From: Candidatus Ventricola intestinavium
GTDB taxonomy: Bacteria > Bacillota > Clostridia > Christensenellales > Aristaeellaceae
Assembly: GCA_018715105.1 (NCBI GenBank)
Contig: DVMG01000076.1
Span: 1 to 10,120 of the forward strand
Reading direction: 5' to 3'
DNA: 10,120 nucleotides
This document shows positions 1 through 6,402 of the stretch, piece after piece; position 1 is the stretch's first letter; every line of letters begins with the position of its first letter. The position numbers and the translations under genes are program-made. Below the pieces are notes generated by a model that saw only the letters and a list, made by a program, of their open reading frames with translations, ran no database searches and had not been told where the DNA came from.

Positions 1-55
1 GAAACCTCTTCTCCACTTCGGGGAGAAAAGCGTTTTCTGGCGGGCTATGCAACAT
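1..55 (-). CDS. 5' end of an unidentified gene, cut by the window edge
   Basis: The minus strand shows a GGAGG Shine-Dalgarno sequence (positions 66-70) ten bases before an ATG at 55. The frame then stays open for 18 codons to the window edge, starting MLHSPPENAF. It lies in the same direction as, and about 90 bases downstream of, the excisionase-like gene, so it is probably a further gene of the same mobile element. The visible stretch is too short to assign a family. The call rests only on the ribosome binding site, start codon and open frame, and a chance ORF is possible. Confidence 0.4.
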   Translation of the reverse strand, partial: MLHSPPENAFLPEVEKRF

Positions 56-82
56 ATATGTTTTTCCTCCGTTTATTGGCAT

Positions 83-115
83 AAGCATCGCCCTCGTTCA
101 TGACGGGCGCTGCTT
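83..115. repeat. Imperfect inverted repeat between the left-edge gene and the xis-like gene
   Basis: AAGCA (83-87) and CGCCC (89-93) pair with GGGCG (105-109) and TGCTT (111-115). One mismatch interrupts the stem and the loop is 11 bases. On the plus strand it is followed by two more T residues, but no plus-strand gene precedes it. On the minus strand it lies just after the xis-like gene without a proper T-tract. It could be a weak transcript end or processing hairpin. Confidence 0.3.
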
Positions 116-142
116 TTCTGCTGTTTTCACCGGCATGCTGGA

Positions 143-460
143 TCATACCTGTTTTTTCCTTCCCTTCCTCCTGCGCGCGTCGCGATCGGCGGCGTCCCGG
201 GTTTCAATGTAATCACACAGCGACCGCACGTCCACGCGGCTTCCCTCACAGGCCGTGCGGATCCGTCCGTCCTCGATCATCGCGTGGATCTTGCCGGGTG
301 AGCAGGAGAGAATCCTTGCGGCGGCCGCCTTTGTGCAGGCTTCACCGTGTTTATCCACCATGGCCGCGCGCCGGTCCACCACCGGCATGGCGGAAAGAAT
401 CTGCGCGATCTGCTCCGCGCTGAGCCGGATGGTCGCCTCAATCGTTCCCTGCCGCTGCAT
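143..460 (-). CDS. Small helix-turn-helix protein, excisionase-type
   Basis: This 105-residue basic protein probably binds DNA at the ends of the mobile element, as recombination directionality factor, regulator of the integrase, or both. Residues about 42-90 fit the MerR-like winged helix-turn-helix of excisionases (HTH_17 type): a first helix with an AAARIL core, a turn, a recognition helix SPGKIHAMI, a wing DGRIRTACEGSR, and a closing helix VRSLCDYIE. The C-terminus is highly charged (RDARRRKGRKK). The ATG at 460 is preceded by AAAGGAG with 9 bases spacing. It is transcribed divergently from the integrase at 605 across 144 bases, a layout that allows shared control. No convincing promoter hexamers were seen in that gap. 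The fold assignment is fairly safe; the excisionase role is inferred from the integrase neighbour. Confidence 0.75.
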   Translation of the reverse strand: MQRQGTIEATIRLSAEQIAQILSAMPVVDRRAAMVDKHGEACTKAAAARILSCSPGKIHAMIEDGRIRTACEGSRVDVRSLCDYIETRDAADRDARRRKGRKKQV

Positions 461-604
461 GCGCTCACGCTCCTTTCCCTGCTATTGATGCGCAGGACGC
501 CTGTCCATATGCCGGCTGGTTCGGGGGAATCCCTTCCCTCTGCCCTCCCGGCATGATTCCTCCATTCGGGACATACAAATAGCCAGCGAAAGGAGCTGCT
601 GCAC

Positions 605-1795
605 ATGGCCAAGCCCGGAAGACCACGAAAACGGCCGGAAGGCGCCGCAGCCAGGCGCCTGCGCGCCAAAGTGACCATTCCCGGCGCCGAAAAACCCGTG
701 TGGATCAGCGCATACAGCCGCTCAGAGCTCCGGCGCAAAAAAGAAGAGGTGCGGGAGCGGTATATCGACGGCATCTCCATGCGGGATATTCCGTTCCGCG
801 ATCTGGTGATCGAGTGGTTTAATACCGTCAAACGCCCCACGATCCGCTCGGAAAGCACGCTGAACAATTGGCGCAGTGCCATCAATAACCACGTGCTTCC
901 CTGCTTTCCGGAGCAGCAGCTCGCCAGGGCCGTCAGGCGCGCGGATCTTCAGCGGTGTGTGGATGCGACAAGCGGCATGAGCGGCATCATCACGGATCTG
1001 GTCTGCTCCGTGCTGCGGCATGCGTTTGACTATGCCCTCGCCGAGGGCGTGGTGCGTCTGAATCCGTCCGTATCCCTGTCCAAGCCCGCACCGCCGCCAT
1101 CCATGGAAAAAAAGCCCTTCACTCCACAGGAGGAGGAAACGCTCCTGCGCGTCGCGGCGCAGAGCGAATATGGCCTGATGATCTATCTGCTCTACTATCT
1201 GGGAATCCGGCGGGGTGAAATGCTCGGCCTTCGCTGGGAGGACTTTGATTTTTCCCGCAGGGTCGTCCACATTCAGCGGGATATCGATTTTAATGCGGGC
1301 CGTTCCTCCGGCGCTTCTTCGGCAGGCACGCTGAAAACCGCAGCCGCCGACAGGCTTGTGCCGCTTCCGGATGAGCTGATCGAGGTGCTTGATCCGCTGC
1401 GCGGCCTTCCCCATCTGTATTTGATCTCGATTCAGGGGCGATGCCTGAGCGCCAATGAATACAGAACCCGTTTTAACCGGCTGATGCGGGACGCCGGCAT
1501 GCTGGAGCTCAGCGCCGCTTACAGGCGGAAGGCCGCACGCTTGGAAGCTGAGGGAAAAAGGATCCCCGCTCCCAACCTGGCCTACGACTATACGAGCCGC
1601 ACAACCGCGCACCGGTTCCGTCACCATTACATTACGGCAAAAGTCGAGGCCGGCGAGCGCCCGGAAATCATCATGTCCATCGTGGGCCACAGGGATTATT
1701 CCACCACCATCAACATCTACACCCATATTCAGCAGACGCTTGGAAACGCCGAGCCCACGCGCCTGTCCCAGGTATTCAAAAAACACATGATCTGA
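605..1795 (+). CDS. Tyrosine recombinase (phage/ICE-type integrase)
   Basis: This 396-residue protein is complete for the family and should catalyse site-specific integration and excision of the mobile element. The N-terminal 60 residues are basic and resemble an arm-binding domain. Residues about 62-160 form the core-binding SAM-like domain. Residues about 170-380 are the catalytic domain. The catalytic set looks intact: R202 in GIRRGE, K244 in TLKT, H336 and R339 in AHRFRH, H362 in GHRDYS, and nucleophile Y372 in NIYTHI. The ATG at 605 follows AGGAG with 9 bases spacing. It points away from the divergent xis-like gene and towards host genes, and is closed by a strong terminator, as expected for the last gene at an element's end. 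Codon and base composition do not differ obviously from the host genes. The activity seems preserved; the target site is not known. Confidence 0.95.
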   Translation: MAKPGRPRKRPEGAAARRLRAKVTIPGAEKPVWISAYSRSELRRKKEEVRERYIDGISMRDIPFRDLVIEWFNTVKRPTIRSESTLNNWRSAINNHVLPCFPEQQLARAVRRADLQRCVDATSGMSGIITDLVCSVLRHAFDYALAEGVVRLNPSVSLSKPAPPPSMEKKPFTPQEEETLLRVAAQSEYGLMIYLLYYLGIRRGEMLGLRWEDFDFSRRVVHIQRDIDFNAGRSSGASSAGTLKTAAADRLVPLPDELIEVLDPLRGLPHLYLISIQGRCLSANEYRTRFNRLMRDAGMLELSAAYRRKAARLEAEGKRIPAPNLAYDYTSRTTAHRFRHHYITAKVEAGERPEIIMSIVGHRDYSTTINIYTHIQQTLGNAEPTRLSQVFKKHMI

Positions 1796-1818
1796 TTTTT
1801 TCAAAAAGTTGCCGGAAA

Positions 1819-1950
1819 TCAGCCGAAAAAAACATGGCCCCAAACAGAACGGGCCATGTTTTTTTCAGAATCACTGGTTTTTTGGATGAATGCCCCTCTT
1901 TTTGATCCTCCAAAAGGCTCCTTCGCCTTTTTGTACGAGTAAAAGCTCAT
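1819..1950 (-). CDS. Putative 43-residue basic protein at the element/host junction
   Basis: A minus-strand ATG at 1950 has a strong Shine-Dalgarno sequence AAGGAGG (1959-1965), 8 bases upstream, and opens a 43-codon frame. The protein begins MSFYSYKKAKEPFGGSKRGA and is rich in Lys and Arg in its first 30 residues. Its last codons (about 1819-1865) lie inside the integrase terminator hairpin, which is odd for a native C-terminus. One reading is a host gene whose 3' end was replaced when the element integrated. Others are a small peptide gene or a chance ORF. Promoter-like hexamers lie at the right distance upstream. I do not recognise the family. Codon choice (AGA, GGA, TCA) is less GC-rich than in neighbouring genes. 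Confidence 0.4.
   Translation of the reverse strand: MSFYSYKKAKEPFGGSKRGAFIQKTSDSEKNMARSVWGHVFFG
1826..1865 (+). terminator. Intrinsic terminator of the integrase, symmetric
   Basis: A perfect 15-bp stem consists of seven A residues plus CATGGCCC (1826-1840), pairing with GGGCCATG plus seven T residues (1851-1865). The loop is 10 bases. It lies 30 bases after the integrase stop. The A-tract/T-tract symmetry means it can stop transcription from both directions, so it also lies across the 3' end of the small minus-strand ORF. Confidence 0.9.
1912..1931. repeat. Dyad with recombinase core-site geometry (possible att core)
   Basis: Inverted 7-bp arms AAAAGGC (1912-1918) and GCCTTTT (1925-1931) flank a 6-bp centre TCCTTC. 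Tyrosine recombinase core sites typically have paired arms around a 6-8 bp overlap, and this dyad lies just beyond the integrase terminator, where an att site is expected. The same sequence could instead be a weak terminator hairpin. No second copy is visible in the window, so the att role is inference. Confidence 0.3.
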
Positions 1951-1974
1951 GGCGCACGCCTCCTTGGGCAGGTC

Positions 1975-2003
1975 TTTATGAGGGGAATCCCTCACGCTTT
2001 CAG
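1975..2003 (-). promoter_or_regulatory. Possible promoter of the small ORF, with a dyad in its spacer
   Basis: On the minus strand CTGAAA (2003-1998), a 17-base spacer and CATAAA (1980-1975) each match 4 of 6 consensus positions of a sigma-A promoter. The predicted start near 1968 lies just before the AAGGAGG of the 43-codon ORF. The spacer holds a perfect inverted repeat, TGAGGG-GAAT-CCCTCA (1979-1994), which is placed like an operator. Confidence 0.35.
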
Positions 2004-2059
2004 ACTATGCCCGGGCGGCGCATGCGTGCGGCTTTTTCCGCAGGTGGTATATCCGGCGG

Positions 2060-3106
2060 TCAGGAGGGGCGTTTCTGATTTTTCTGCTCCTCACGTTTAT
2101 CATCCCAAGCCCGTCTCAGCTGATCAAGAGCGCCGCTGTATCCGCGCGAAGCGGCGCTTGGATTGCCTCGCAGGATTTTCTTCGCATGGGACAGGCGGCG
2201 CCGGCGCGCCTCGCGCAGCACCTCACTCTGGCGGTCGTATCGCTCCTTCGCAGCCTCGATCTCAGCACGCAGTGCACTGACATCCGGCAAAAAATCCGCA
2301 ACCTCCGAAAGAATGCTCTCAAAATTGGCAAACCGTTCCCGAACGCCTTCTTCCAGGCCGATTCTCTTCTGGGCGAGGAGCTGCACAACGCGGTCGCGCG
2401 CAGATGTGATCTGCTCAAGCCCCGAGGAAAGCTCTTCCCTGCGCTCGTCCACCTGTTCGGCAAAGGCGCGGATCATCTCCCCGATTCGGTCGCTGATGCT
2501 GTCCAGCCCGCCGTACAGCGCCTCGAGCTCCCTGGCATAGCGCTCCATGGATTCCAAAAGCGCGCGCAGATCGAGTGCCCGGCGAACGGCAAACACCGTG
2601 TCAATCACGGCAAATACGCTCAAAGCTCCGGCCAGCACCCCGGCCAGCACAGGGGGGATCAAGCGGACATAGGGCTGAAAAAACGGGTGAACCACGCAGA
2701 CGATCACCGCAGAAAACACGGCCCACGTGCCAACCGAAAGCAGGCAGATGTATCCATGGAGGTTAAAGGGGCGGTTTGAATAATCCCAATAGCGCACATG
2801 AAACAGGCGCTCCATGGCAAAACCCGTCACATACTCAAGCAACGACGCGGCCAGCGTGCCAAGCAGCGCAACAGCCAGCACGTTCTCCTTCACCGGCACG
2901 CAAGTCAGCAGCACGCACAGCGCGCCAAACCCATAGATCGGCAAAATAGGGCCGGTCAGAAATCCCCGGTTCACAAATTTTTTCTGCCTGACCAGATACA
3001 GCAGAACCTCCCAGCACCATCCCGCAAAGCTGTACATAAAGAAGACCAGCACCCATTGGCTGACGCTGTATTCTGCAAGCAGCAGCGAGCGGATCGATTC
3101 AAGCAA
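2060..3106 (-). CDS. CmpB-like multi-pass membrane protein (putative ABC-transporter type IV family)
   Basis: This 348-residue protein matches the Firmicutes family PF06541 (ABC_trans_CmpB, 'putative ABC transporter permease'), whose biochemical role is not established. Residues 15-170 hold about five hydrophobic segments and the family's conserved stretches: FAGWCWE (28-34), the VNRGFLTGPILPIYG region (45-59), and the YWDYSNRPFNLHGYI region (106-120). Residues about 180-300 are a charged, probably cytoplasmic coiled coil, ending in a basic tail. No ATP-binding partner lies nearby, so transport by an ABC mechanism is doubtful. Translation starts at TTG 3106, chosen because GGGGAGG (3114-3120) lies 7 bases upstream. 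It follows the MATE gene on the same strand with a 141-base gap. I saw no good promoter in that gap, so read-through from the MATE gene is likely. Confidence 0.85.
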   Translation of the reverse strand: MLESIRSLLLAEYSVSQWVLVFFMYSFAGWCWEVLLYLVRQKKFVNRGFLTGPILPIYGFGALCVLLTCVPVKENVLAVALLGTLAASLLEYVTGFAMERLFHVRYWDYSNRPFNLHGYICLLSVGTWAVFSAVIVCVVHPFFQPYVRLIPPVLAGVLAGALSVFAVIDTVFAVRRALDLRALLESMERYARELEALYGGLDSISDRIGEMIRAFAEQVDERREELSSGLEQITSARDRVVQLLAQKRIGLEEGVRERFANFESILSEVADFLPDVSALRAEIEAAKERYDRQSEVLREARRRRLSHAKKILRGNPSAASRGYSGALDQLRRAWDDKREEQKNQKRPS

Positions 3107-3113
3107 TGCGTTT

Positions 3114-3120
3114 CCTCCCC
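3114..3120 (-). promoter_or_regulatory. Ribosome binding site fixing a TTG start
   Basis: GGGGAGG on the minus strand lies 7 bases before TTG at 3106. No ATG or GTG in that frame has comparable spacing. Confidence 0.7.
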
Positions 3121-3164
3121 ACTTCCCCGTTCCGTGTCTTCCGGTTTCATGTTTTTCCTGATTT

Positions 3165-3183
3165 CGGCCGCATGCCGGCCGGC
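3165..3183. repeat. GC-rich hairpin between the MATE and CmpB-like genes
   Basis: CGGCCG (3165-3170) and CGGCCG (3176-3181) can pair around a CATGC loop. The second arm also lies within a perfect 10-bp palindrome, GCCGGCCGGC (3174-3183). On the minus strand no T-tract follows, so it is not a canonical terminator for the MATE gene. It may act as an mRNA processing or stability element. Confidence 0.35.
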
Positions 3184-3241
3184 TTTTCTCTTTCTGCCCG
3201 CCTCTCTTTCCGGGGCAATGGCTTCTTCTTTTTAAGACGAC

Positions 3242-3259
3242 GCCCGATCAGATTCGGGC
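3242..3259 (-). terminator. Weak hairpin over the MATE stop codon
   Basis: GCCCGA and TCGGGC pair in a 6-bp stem with a 6-base loop that contains the TGA stop of the MATE gene (3250-3248). Downstream bases on the minus strand are only partly T-rich, so termination is probably leaky. That fits co-transcription of the CmpB-like gene. Confidence 0.3.
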
Positions 3260-4696
3260 CATTTTCTCCCACTTTCCCTGCCTGAACCGCCAGACATAGA
3301 CAGCCGCACGCGCGATCCAGTCCACCAGCATGGCAAACCACACCCCCAGGGCGCCGTAGCCCATCCGCACCCCGACGACATAGCTGAGCGCGATGCGGAA
3401 GCAGATCATGGACGCAATGGAAAAGAACATGGGGAAGCGGACATCATTCGCCGCGCGCAGCGCGTTGGGCAGGGAAAGAGCCAGCGGCCAGAGCACCATG
3501 GCAAAGCCGTCGTGAATGAAAATCAGCTGCGTCGCCAGCTCGCGCGAAGGCTGAGAAAGCGTATACAGGTCGAGAATCATCGGCAGCGCCGCCAACAGCA
3601 CCACATTGACCGCAATCATCATGGCATACTCGATTTTCAGCAGCTTGCGCGTGTAAGCACGCACCTGCTCGTTGTCATGCGCTCCTACGCAGCGGCCCAC
3701 GACCGTCAAAATCGCCAGATTCATCGCGGCTCCAGCCATCACACCCACACTGTCCAGATTGTTGGCCACCGCGTTGGCCGCAATCTGGACGGTTCCGAAC
3801 GTGGAGATCATGCTGACGACCACGATCCGGCCCAGCTCAAAAATCCCGTTTTCAATCCCGCTGGGGATGCCGATATAGAGAATCTGCCCGATCAGCTTTC
3901 CCCTGGGCCGGAGCATTTCATCCGGCCGAATATGGAGCGGACGCCTCCTGTCGCAGCTCAGAGCAAACATCACCACGGCCGCCATCACACGCGAAAACAA
4001 CGTGGAAAGGGCCGCGCCCGCCACGCCCCAGCCCATGAAGTAGATCAGGATGCTGTTCCCCATCAGGTTCATGACATTCATGGCAAAGGATATGAGCATG
4101 GGGGTGCGCGAGTTATTCACCGTGCGAAACAGCGCCGAACTTGAATTGAAGATCGCCAGAAACGGGAAGCTGATGGCCGATATCGTCAAATACGTCAGCG
4201 CGGCCTCCATGACATCCGCTTCGATCCGGCCAAAGAGCACAGAAAGCAGCGGCCGCTTCAGCAAAAGCGTCAGCGCCGTGATGAGCAGTGCGCACAGCAC
4301 CGTCACCAGCATCAGCTGGCTGCATGCCTCACAGGCCTTCTCCTGCTCCCGATGCCCCAGATACTGGGAAGCAATCACCGCGCCGCCCGTGGCCACCGCG
4401 GCAAACACGGCGTTGATGAGCATGTTGAGCATGTCCACCAGAGACACACCGGAGATCGCCGCTTCGCCGACCGAGGAGATCATCATCGTGTCGGCCATGC
4501 CCACCGTGCGCGCAAGCACCTGGTCGATCACCAGCGGGATGATCAGCAGCCTGAGATCCCGATTGGAAAACAGGGGCCCCGCGCCTTCTTTCTCTTCCCC
4601 GCGGCTTTGCCCCGTGTGACTCTGCTGCGCATGCCTTTGGCCCACCTCCGGGTCTTTGTTCCGGATTACGCATTTGTGCTCTTCTTCTCTGGCCAT
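3248..4696 (-). CDS. MATE-family multidrug/toxin efflux transporter
   Basis: This 482-residue inner-membrane antiporter belongs to the MatE/MOP superfamily, which exports cationic drugs, dyes or metabolites against H+ or Na+. After a hydrophilic 45-residue N-terminus, a first helix begins at LIIPLVIDQVLARTVGMADT (51-70). The clostridial hallmarks GEAAISGVSLVD (77-88) and ATGGAVIASQYLGH (102-115) follow. About twelve hydrophobic segments run in two MatE halves. The start at 4696 is preferred because GGAAGAGGG (4706-4714) lies 9 bases upstream and it restores the usual family length. An in-frame open extension to 5002 has no ribosome binding site and contains the TATAAT promoter, so it is not coding. 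Substrate cannot be predicted. The long leader suggests regulation after transcription begins. Confidence 0.92.
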   Translation of the reverse strand: MAREEEHKCVIRNKDPEVGQRHAQQSHTGQSRGEEKEGAGPLFSNRDLRLLIIPLVIDQVLARTVGMADTMMISSVGEAAISGVSLVDMLNMLINAVFAAVATGGAVIASQYLGHREQEKACEACSQLMLVTVLCALLITALTLLLKRPLLSVLFGRIEADVMEAALTYLTISAISFPFLAIFNSSSALFRTVNNSRTPMLISFAMNVMNLMGNSILIYFMGWGVAGAALSTLFSRVMAAVVMFALSCDRRRPLHIRPDEMLRPRGKLIGQILYIGIPSGIENGIFELGRIVVVSMISTFGTVQIAANAVANNLDSVGVMAGAAMNLAILTVVGRCVGAHDNEQVRAYTRKLLKIEYAMMIAVNVVLLAALPMILDLYTLSQPSRELATQLIFIHDGFAMVLWPLALSLPNALRAANDVRFPMFFSIASMICFRIALSYVVGVRMGYGALGVWFAMLVDWIARAAVYVWRFRQGKWEKMARI

Positions 4697-4894
4697 TTCC
4701 TTTTTCCCTCTTCCATCTGCCATCCACGCGCCCTGTGCCTGCGCTTCCCTGGGGGCATGTGTGATGTGCATCCGCGCCTGTATCAGGGAAGCCTCTCTTT
4801 CCGGGCTTCCCAATCCGGCTTGATCCGGGCTTTTCGATCTGCGCCGCCCGCCGCATACAAAAGGACGCCGCCCGCTTTCCCAGACGTGCAGCGT
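4697..4894 (-). promoter_or_regulatory. Long leader of the MATE gene with two mutually exclusive hairpins
   Basis: If transcription starts near 4894, the MATE mRNA has about 200 untranslated bases. On the minus strand, segment A GGGAAGCC (4811-4804) pairs perfectly with B GGCTTCCC (4793-4786) over a 10-base loop. B extended, GCTTCCCTG (4792-4784), pairs just as perfectly with C CAGGGAAGC (4751-4743), 9 bp over a 32-base loop. A-B and B-C cannot form together, the classic logic of an attenuator or riboswitch. No known riboswitch consensus was recognised. Neither hairpin directly covers the Shine-Dalgarno sequence, so the mechanism is unclear and coincidence remains possible. Confidence 0.4.
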
Positions 4895-4900
4895 TCTTCC

Positions 4901-4929
4901 ATTATAGGCCAGAGGCGCGCCGGACGCAA
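4901..4929 (-). promoter_or_regulatory. Sigma-A promoter of the MATE gene
   Basis: On the minus strand TTGCGT (4929-4924), a 17-base spacer and a perfect TATAAT (4906-4901) give a predicted start near 4894. It lies 30 bases beyond the stop of the upstream 165-residue gene, with no clear terminator between. The MATE gene therefore may be read both from here and from the motor operon. Confidence 0.7.
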
Positions 4930-4958
4930 CCCCAAATCGCATCCGTCTTCGCCCCGGT

Positions 4959-5456
4959 TTAAGAGGCATACGCGTCAAAAACGATCTTCTGCCCAAATAC
5001 ATAGCATGTAATCGTCAGCTGACGGCCCGTGTCTTCCCCTTCACCCGCGCACAGGAGGGTCGCGGTCAGGTCTCCGCGGCTGCCCGCGCCGAGCACATGC
5101 GCGCCGGTATCCGCGAGCATGAGAATATCCGTCCCCTCCCGGGGAACCACCTCCATGGAAATCCACTCCGCCGGAAAAAAGCCCCTGTTGGACAGCCTCA
5201 CCGTATAGGTGACGAATGCGCAGCTTTCCGCGCTCAGCCCCTGCGTGTCGCCAAACACGCGTCCGGCAAATGTGCCGTCTTCAAGCTGCTCCATCACCCG
5301 GTCAAAGGCATCCGGGTTCTGCGCGGCCGGCGTCACCGCCGAGGAAACCTGCTCCACCTGCGGGGTCAGTGTGTTGATTCCATAGAGCACGGCACAGGCT
5401 CCCGCAACCGTCACAAGCAGCGCGAGGATGGCCAGCCCTTTCAGCAACCTGCTCAC
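4959..5456 (-). CDS. Membrane-anchored extracytoplasmic protein, third gene of the motor operon
   Basis: I do not recognise this 165-residue protein. Residues 4-26 are a single hydrophobic N-terminal segment, either signal anchor or signal peptide. C21 sits in a weak lipobox-like context (AGAC). The rest is extracytoplasmic. Residues about 80-165 alternate short hydrophobic strands with turns (VTYTVRLSN, WISMEVVP, RGDLTATLLC, LTITCYVFGQ), suggesting an Ig-like or other beta-sandwich domain. Cysteines at 79, 136 and 151 could form a disulfide. Translation starts at GTG 5456, one base after the OmpA-like stop, with AGGAGG 6 bases upstream. The in-phase-looking ATG at 5458 is followed at once by a stop. 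The tight junction implies co-translation and a joint role with the motor, for example as a periplasm-side cap or sensor; that role is inference. Confidence 0.75.
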   Translation of the reverse strand: MSRLLKGLAILALLVTVAGACAVLYGINTLTPQVEQVSSAVTPAAQNPDAFDRVMEQLEDGTFAGRVFGDTQGLSAESCAFVTYTVRLSNRGFFPAEWISMEVVPREGTDILMLADTGAHVLGAGSRGDLTATLLCAGEGEDTGRQLTITCYVFGQKIVFDAYAS

Positions 5457-5457
5457 A

Positions 5458-6396
5458 TCATTCCTCCTGTTGTCCCTCCAGAATATCGCTCATCTGTTCG
5501 ATCATCTCCTGATCCTTCATCCGGAATTTGAAGACGACCCGGCGGGAAGCATCCATATTCACCGTTACCCCATCCTCCATGTAAACGGGATCGGAATAAG
5601 ACCGGCCGTTCGCCGTGATGATCGACTGGAGCGTTTCTTTTTCCGCCGCAGTCAGGCTGCTCATCTCCGGCCCCAGGCAATACGTCGCCACGGCCAGCGC
5701 GCGCTCCTGCGACAGGGCCAGATTGGTCAGGTATGTGCCGGATGTATCGGTATGTCCCTCGATGATGATCTCGCCGACATAGTCGGCGTATTCCTCACTC
5801 ATCAGTGTGCGGATATAGACCGGAATAAATGCATTGAGCAGCGCTTTGCCGCTGTCTTTCAGCTCATTTTTCCCCGTATCAAAGAGGACCGCGCCGGTAA
5901 AGGCAATGGCGCCCGTCTGTCTGTCCACCACGGCGTCCAGCCCGGCTCCGCGCAGCTCGTCGCGCAGTTCCTCAATGATTTGAGAGCGCATGCCGATCAG
6001 CTTGTCAATCTGCGTCTGCTGGGCGGCCAGAAGCGCGGCCTGATCTTCAATCTGGCTCTGCTGCAAAGACAGGCTCTGCTGAGCGGCCGTCAGCGCGGTG
6101 CGGTTTTCTTCCAGCTCTTCCTGCTGCTGCTGAAGCATGAGGGTTGTGGTGGCCAGAAGCTCTTCCTTATCCTTGAGCTCGGCTTCCTGTTCAAGGAGCA
6201 GGCTCTGCTGCGTGGAGAGCAGCGCCTCCTTGGTCTCCAGCTCGATCGTCTTTTTCTGCTGGAGATCCACCAGCTGATAGACGGCGGCGAACAAAATCAG
6301 CGCAAATGTAAAAAGCATGCCGGCCATCATATCGGAATACGAAATCCAGTAACTGCTGTTTCCTCCGCTCTGCCGCATCTTTTTTCCTGGACGCAT
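5458..6396 (-). CDS. OmpA/MotB-like stator protein (ZorB-like)
   Basis: This 312-residue protein is the peptidoglycan-binding half of an ion-driven membrane motor. A short N-terminus leads to SYSDMMAGML and one helix (about 20-40). D22 lies where MotB and ZorB carry the essential proton-binding Asp. Residues about 42-150 are a Gln-rich coiled coil with a repeat of about 21 residues. Residues about 155-292 are an OmpA-type domain: GHTD (214-217), NLALSQER (225-232) and a DASRRV motif (283-288), the conserved peptidoglycan-contact positions. ATG 6396 follows AAAGGAG by 9 bases and lies 6 bases after the channel gene's stop. The gene pair matches MotAB/ZorAB organisation. Flagellar use is unlikely, because the coiled-coil linker and partner tail are unlike MotAB and no flagellar genes are near. 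Confidence 0.88.
   Translation of the reverse strand: MRPGKKMRQSGGNSSYWISYSDMMAGMLFTFALILFAAVYQLVDLQQKKTIELETKEALLSTQQSLLLEQEAELKDKEELLATTTLMLQQQQEELEENRTALTAAQQSLSLQQSQIEDQAALLAAQQTQIDKLIGMRSQIIEELRDELRGAGLDAVVDRQTGAIAFTGAVLFDTGKNELKDSGKALLNAFIPVYIRTLMSEEYADYVGEIIIEGHTDTSGTYLTNLALSQERALAVATYCLGPEMSSLTAAEKETLQSIITANGRSYSDPVYMEDGVTVNMDASRRVVFKFRMKDQEMIEQMSDILEGQQEE
5463..5468 (-). promoter_or_regulatory. Ribosome binding site fixing a GTG start
   Basis: AGGAGG on the minus strand, inside the last codons of the OmpA-like gene, lies 6 bases before GTG 5456. It shows that the third operon gene is actively translated rather than a chance frame. Confidence 0.75.
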
Positions 6397-6402
6397 GGGC
6401 GC

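Noticed and set aside
722..1843. A 373-codon minus-strand frame opposite the integrase
   Set aside because: It is a shadow of a gene whose catalytic residues are all visible. It has no ribosome binding site or known motif.
4743..4811. Known guanidine-type riboswitch before the MATE gene
   Set aside because: The paired segments lack the loop and core motifs that I know for those classes. Only an unclassified alternative-hairpin leader can be supported.
4697..5002. N-terminal extension of the MATE protein
   Set aside because: It lacks a ribosome binding site, contains the TATAAT promoter, overlaps the previous gene and exceeds the family's length.
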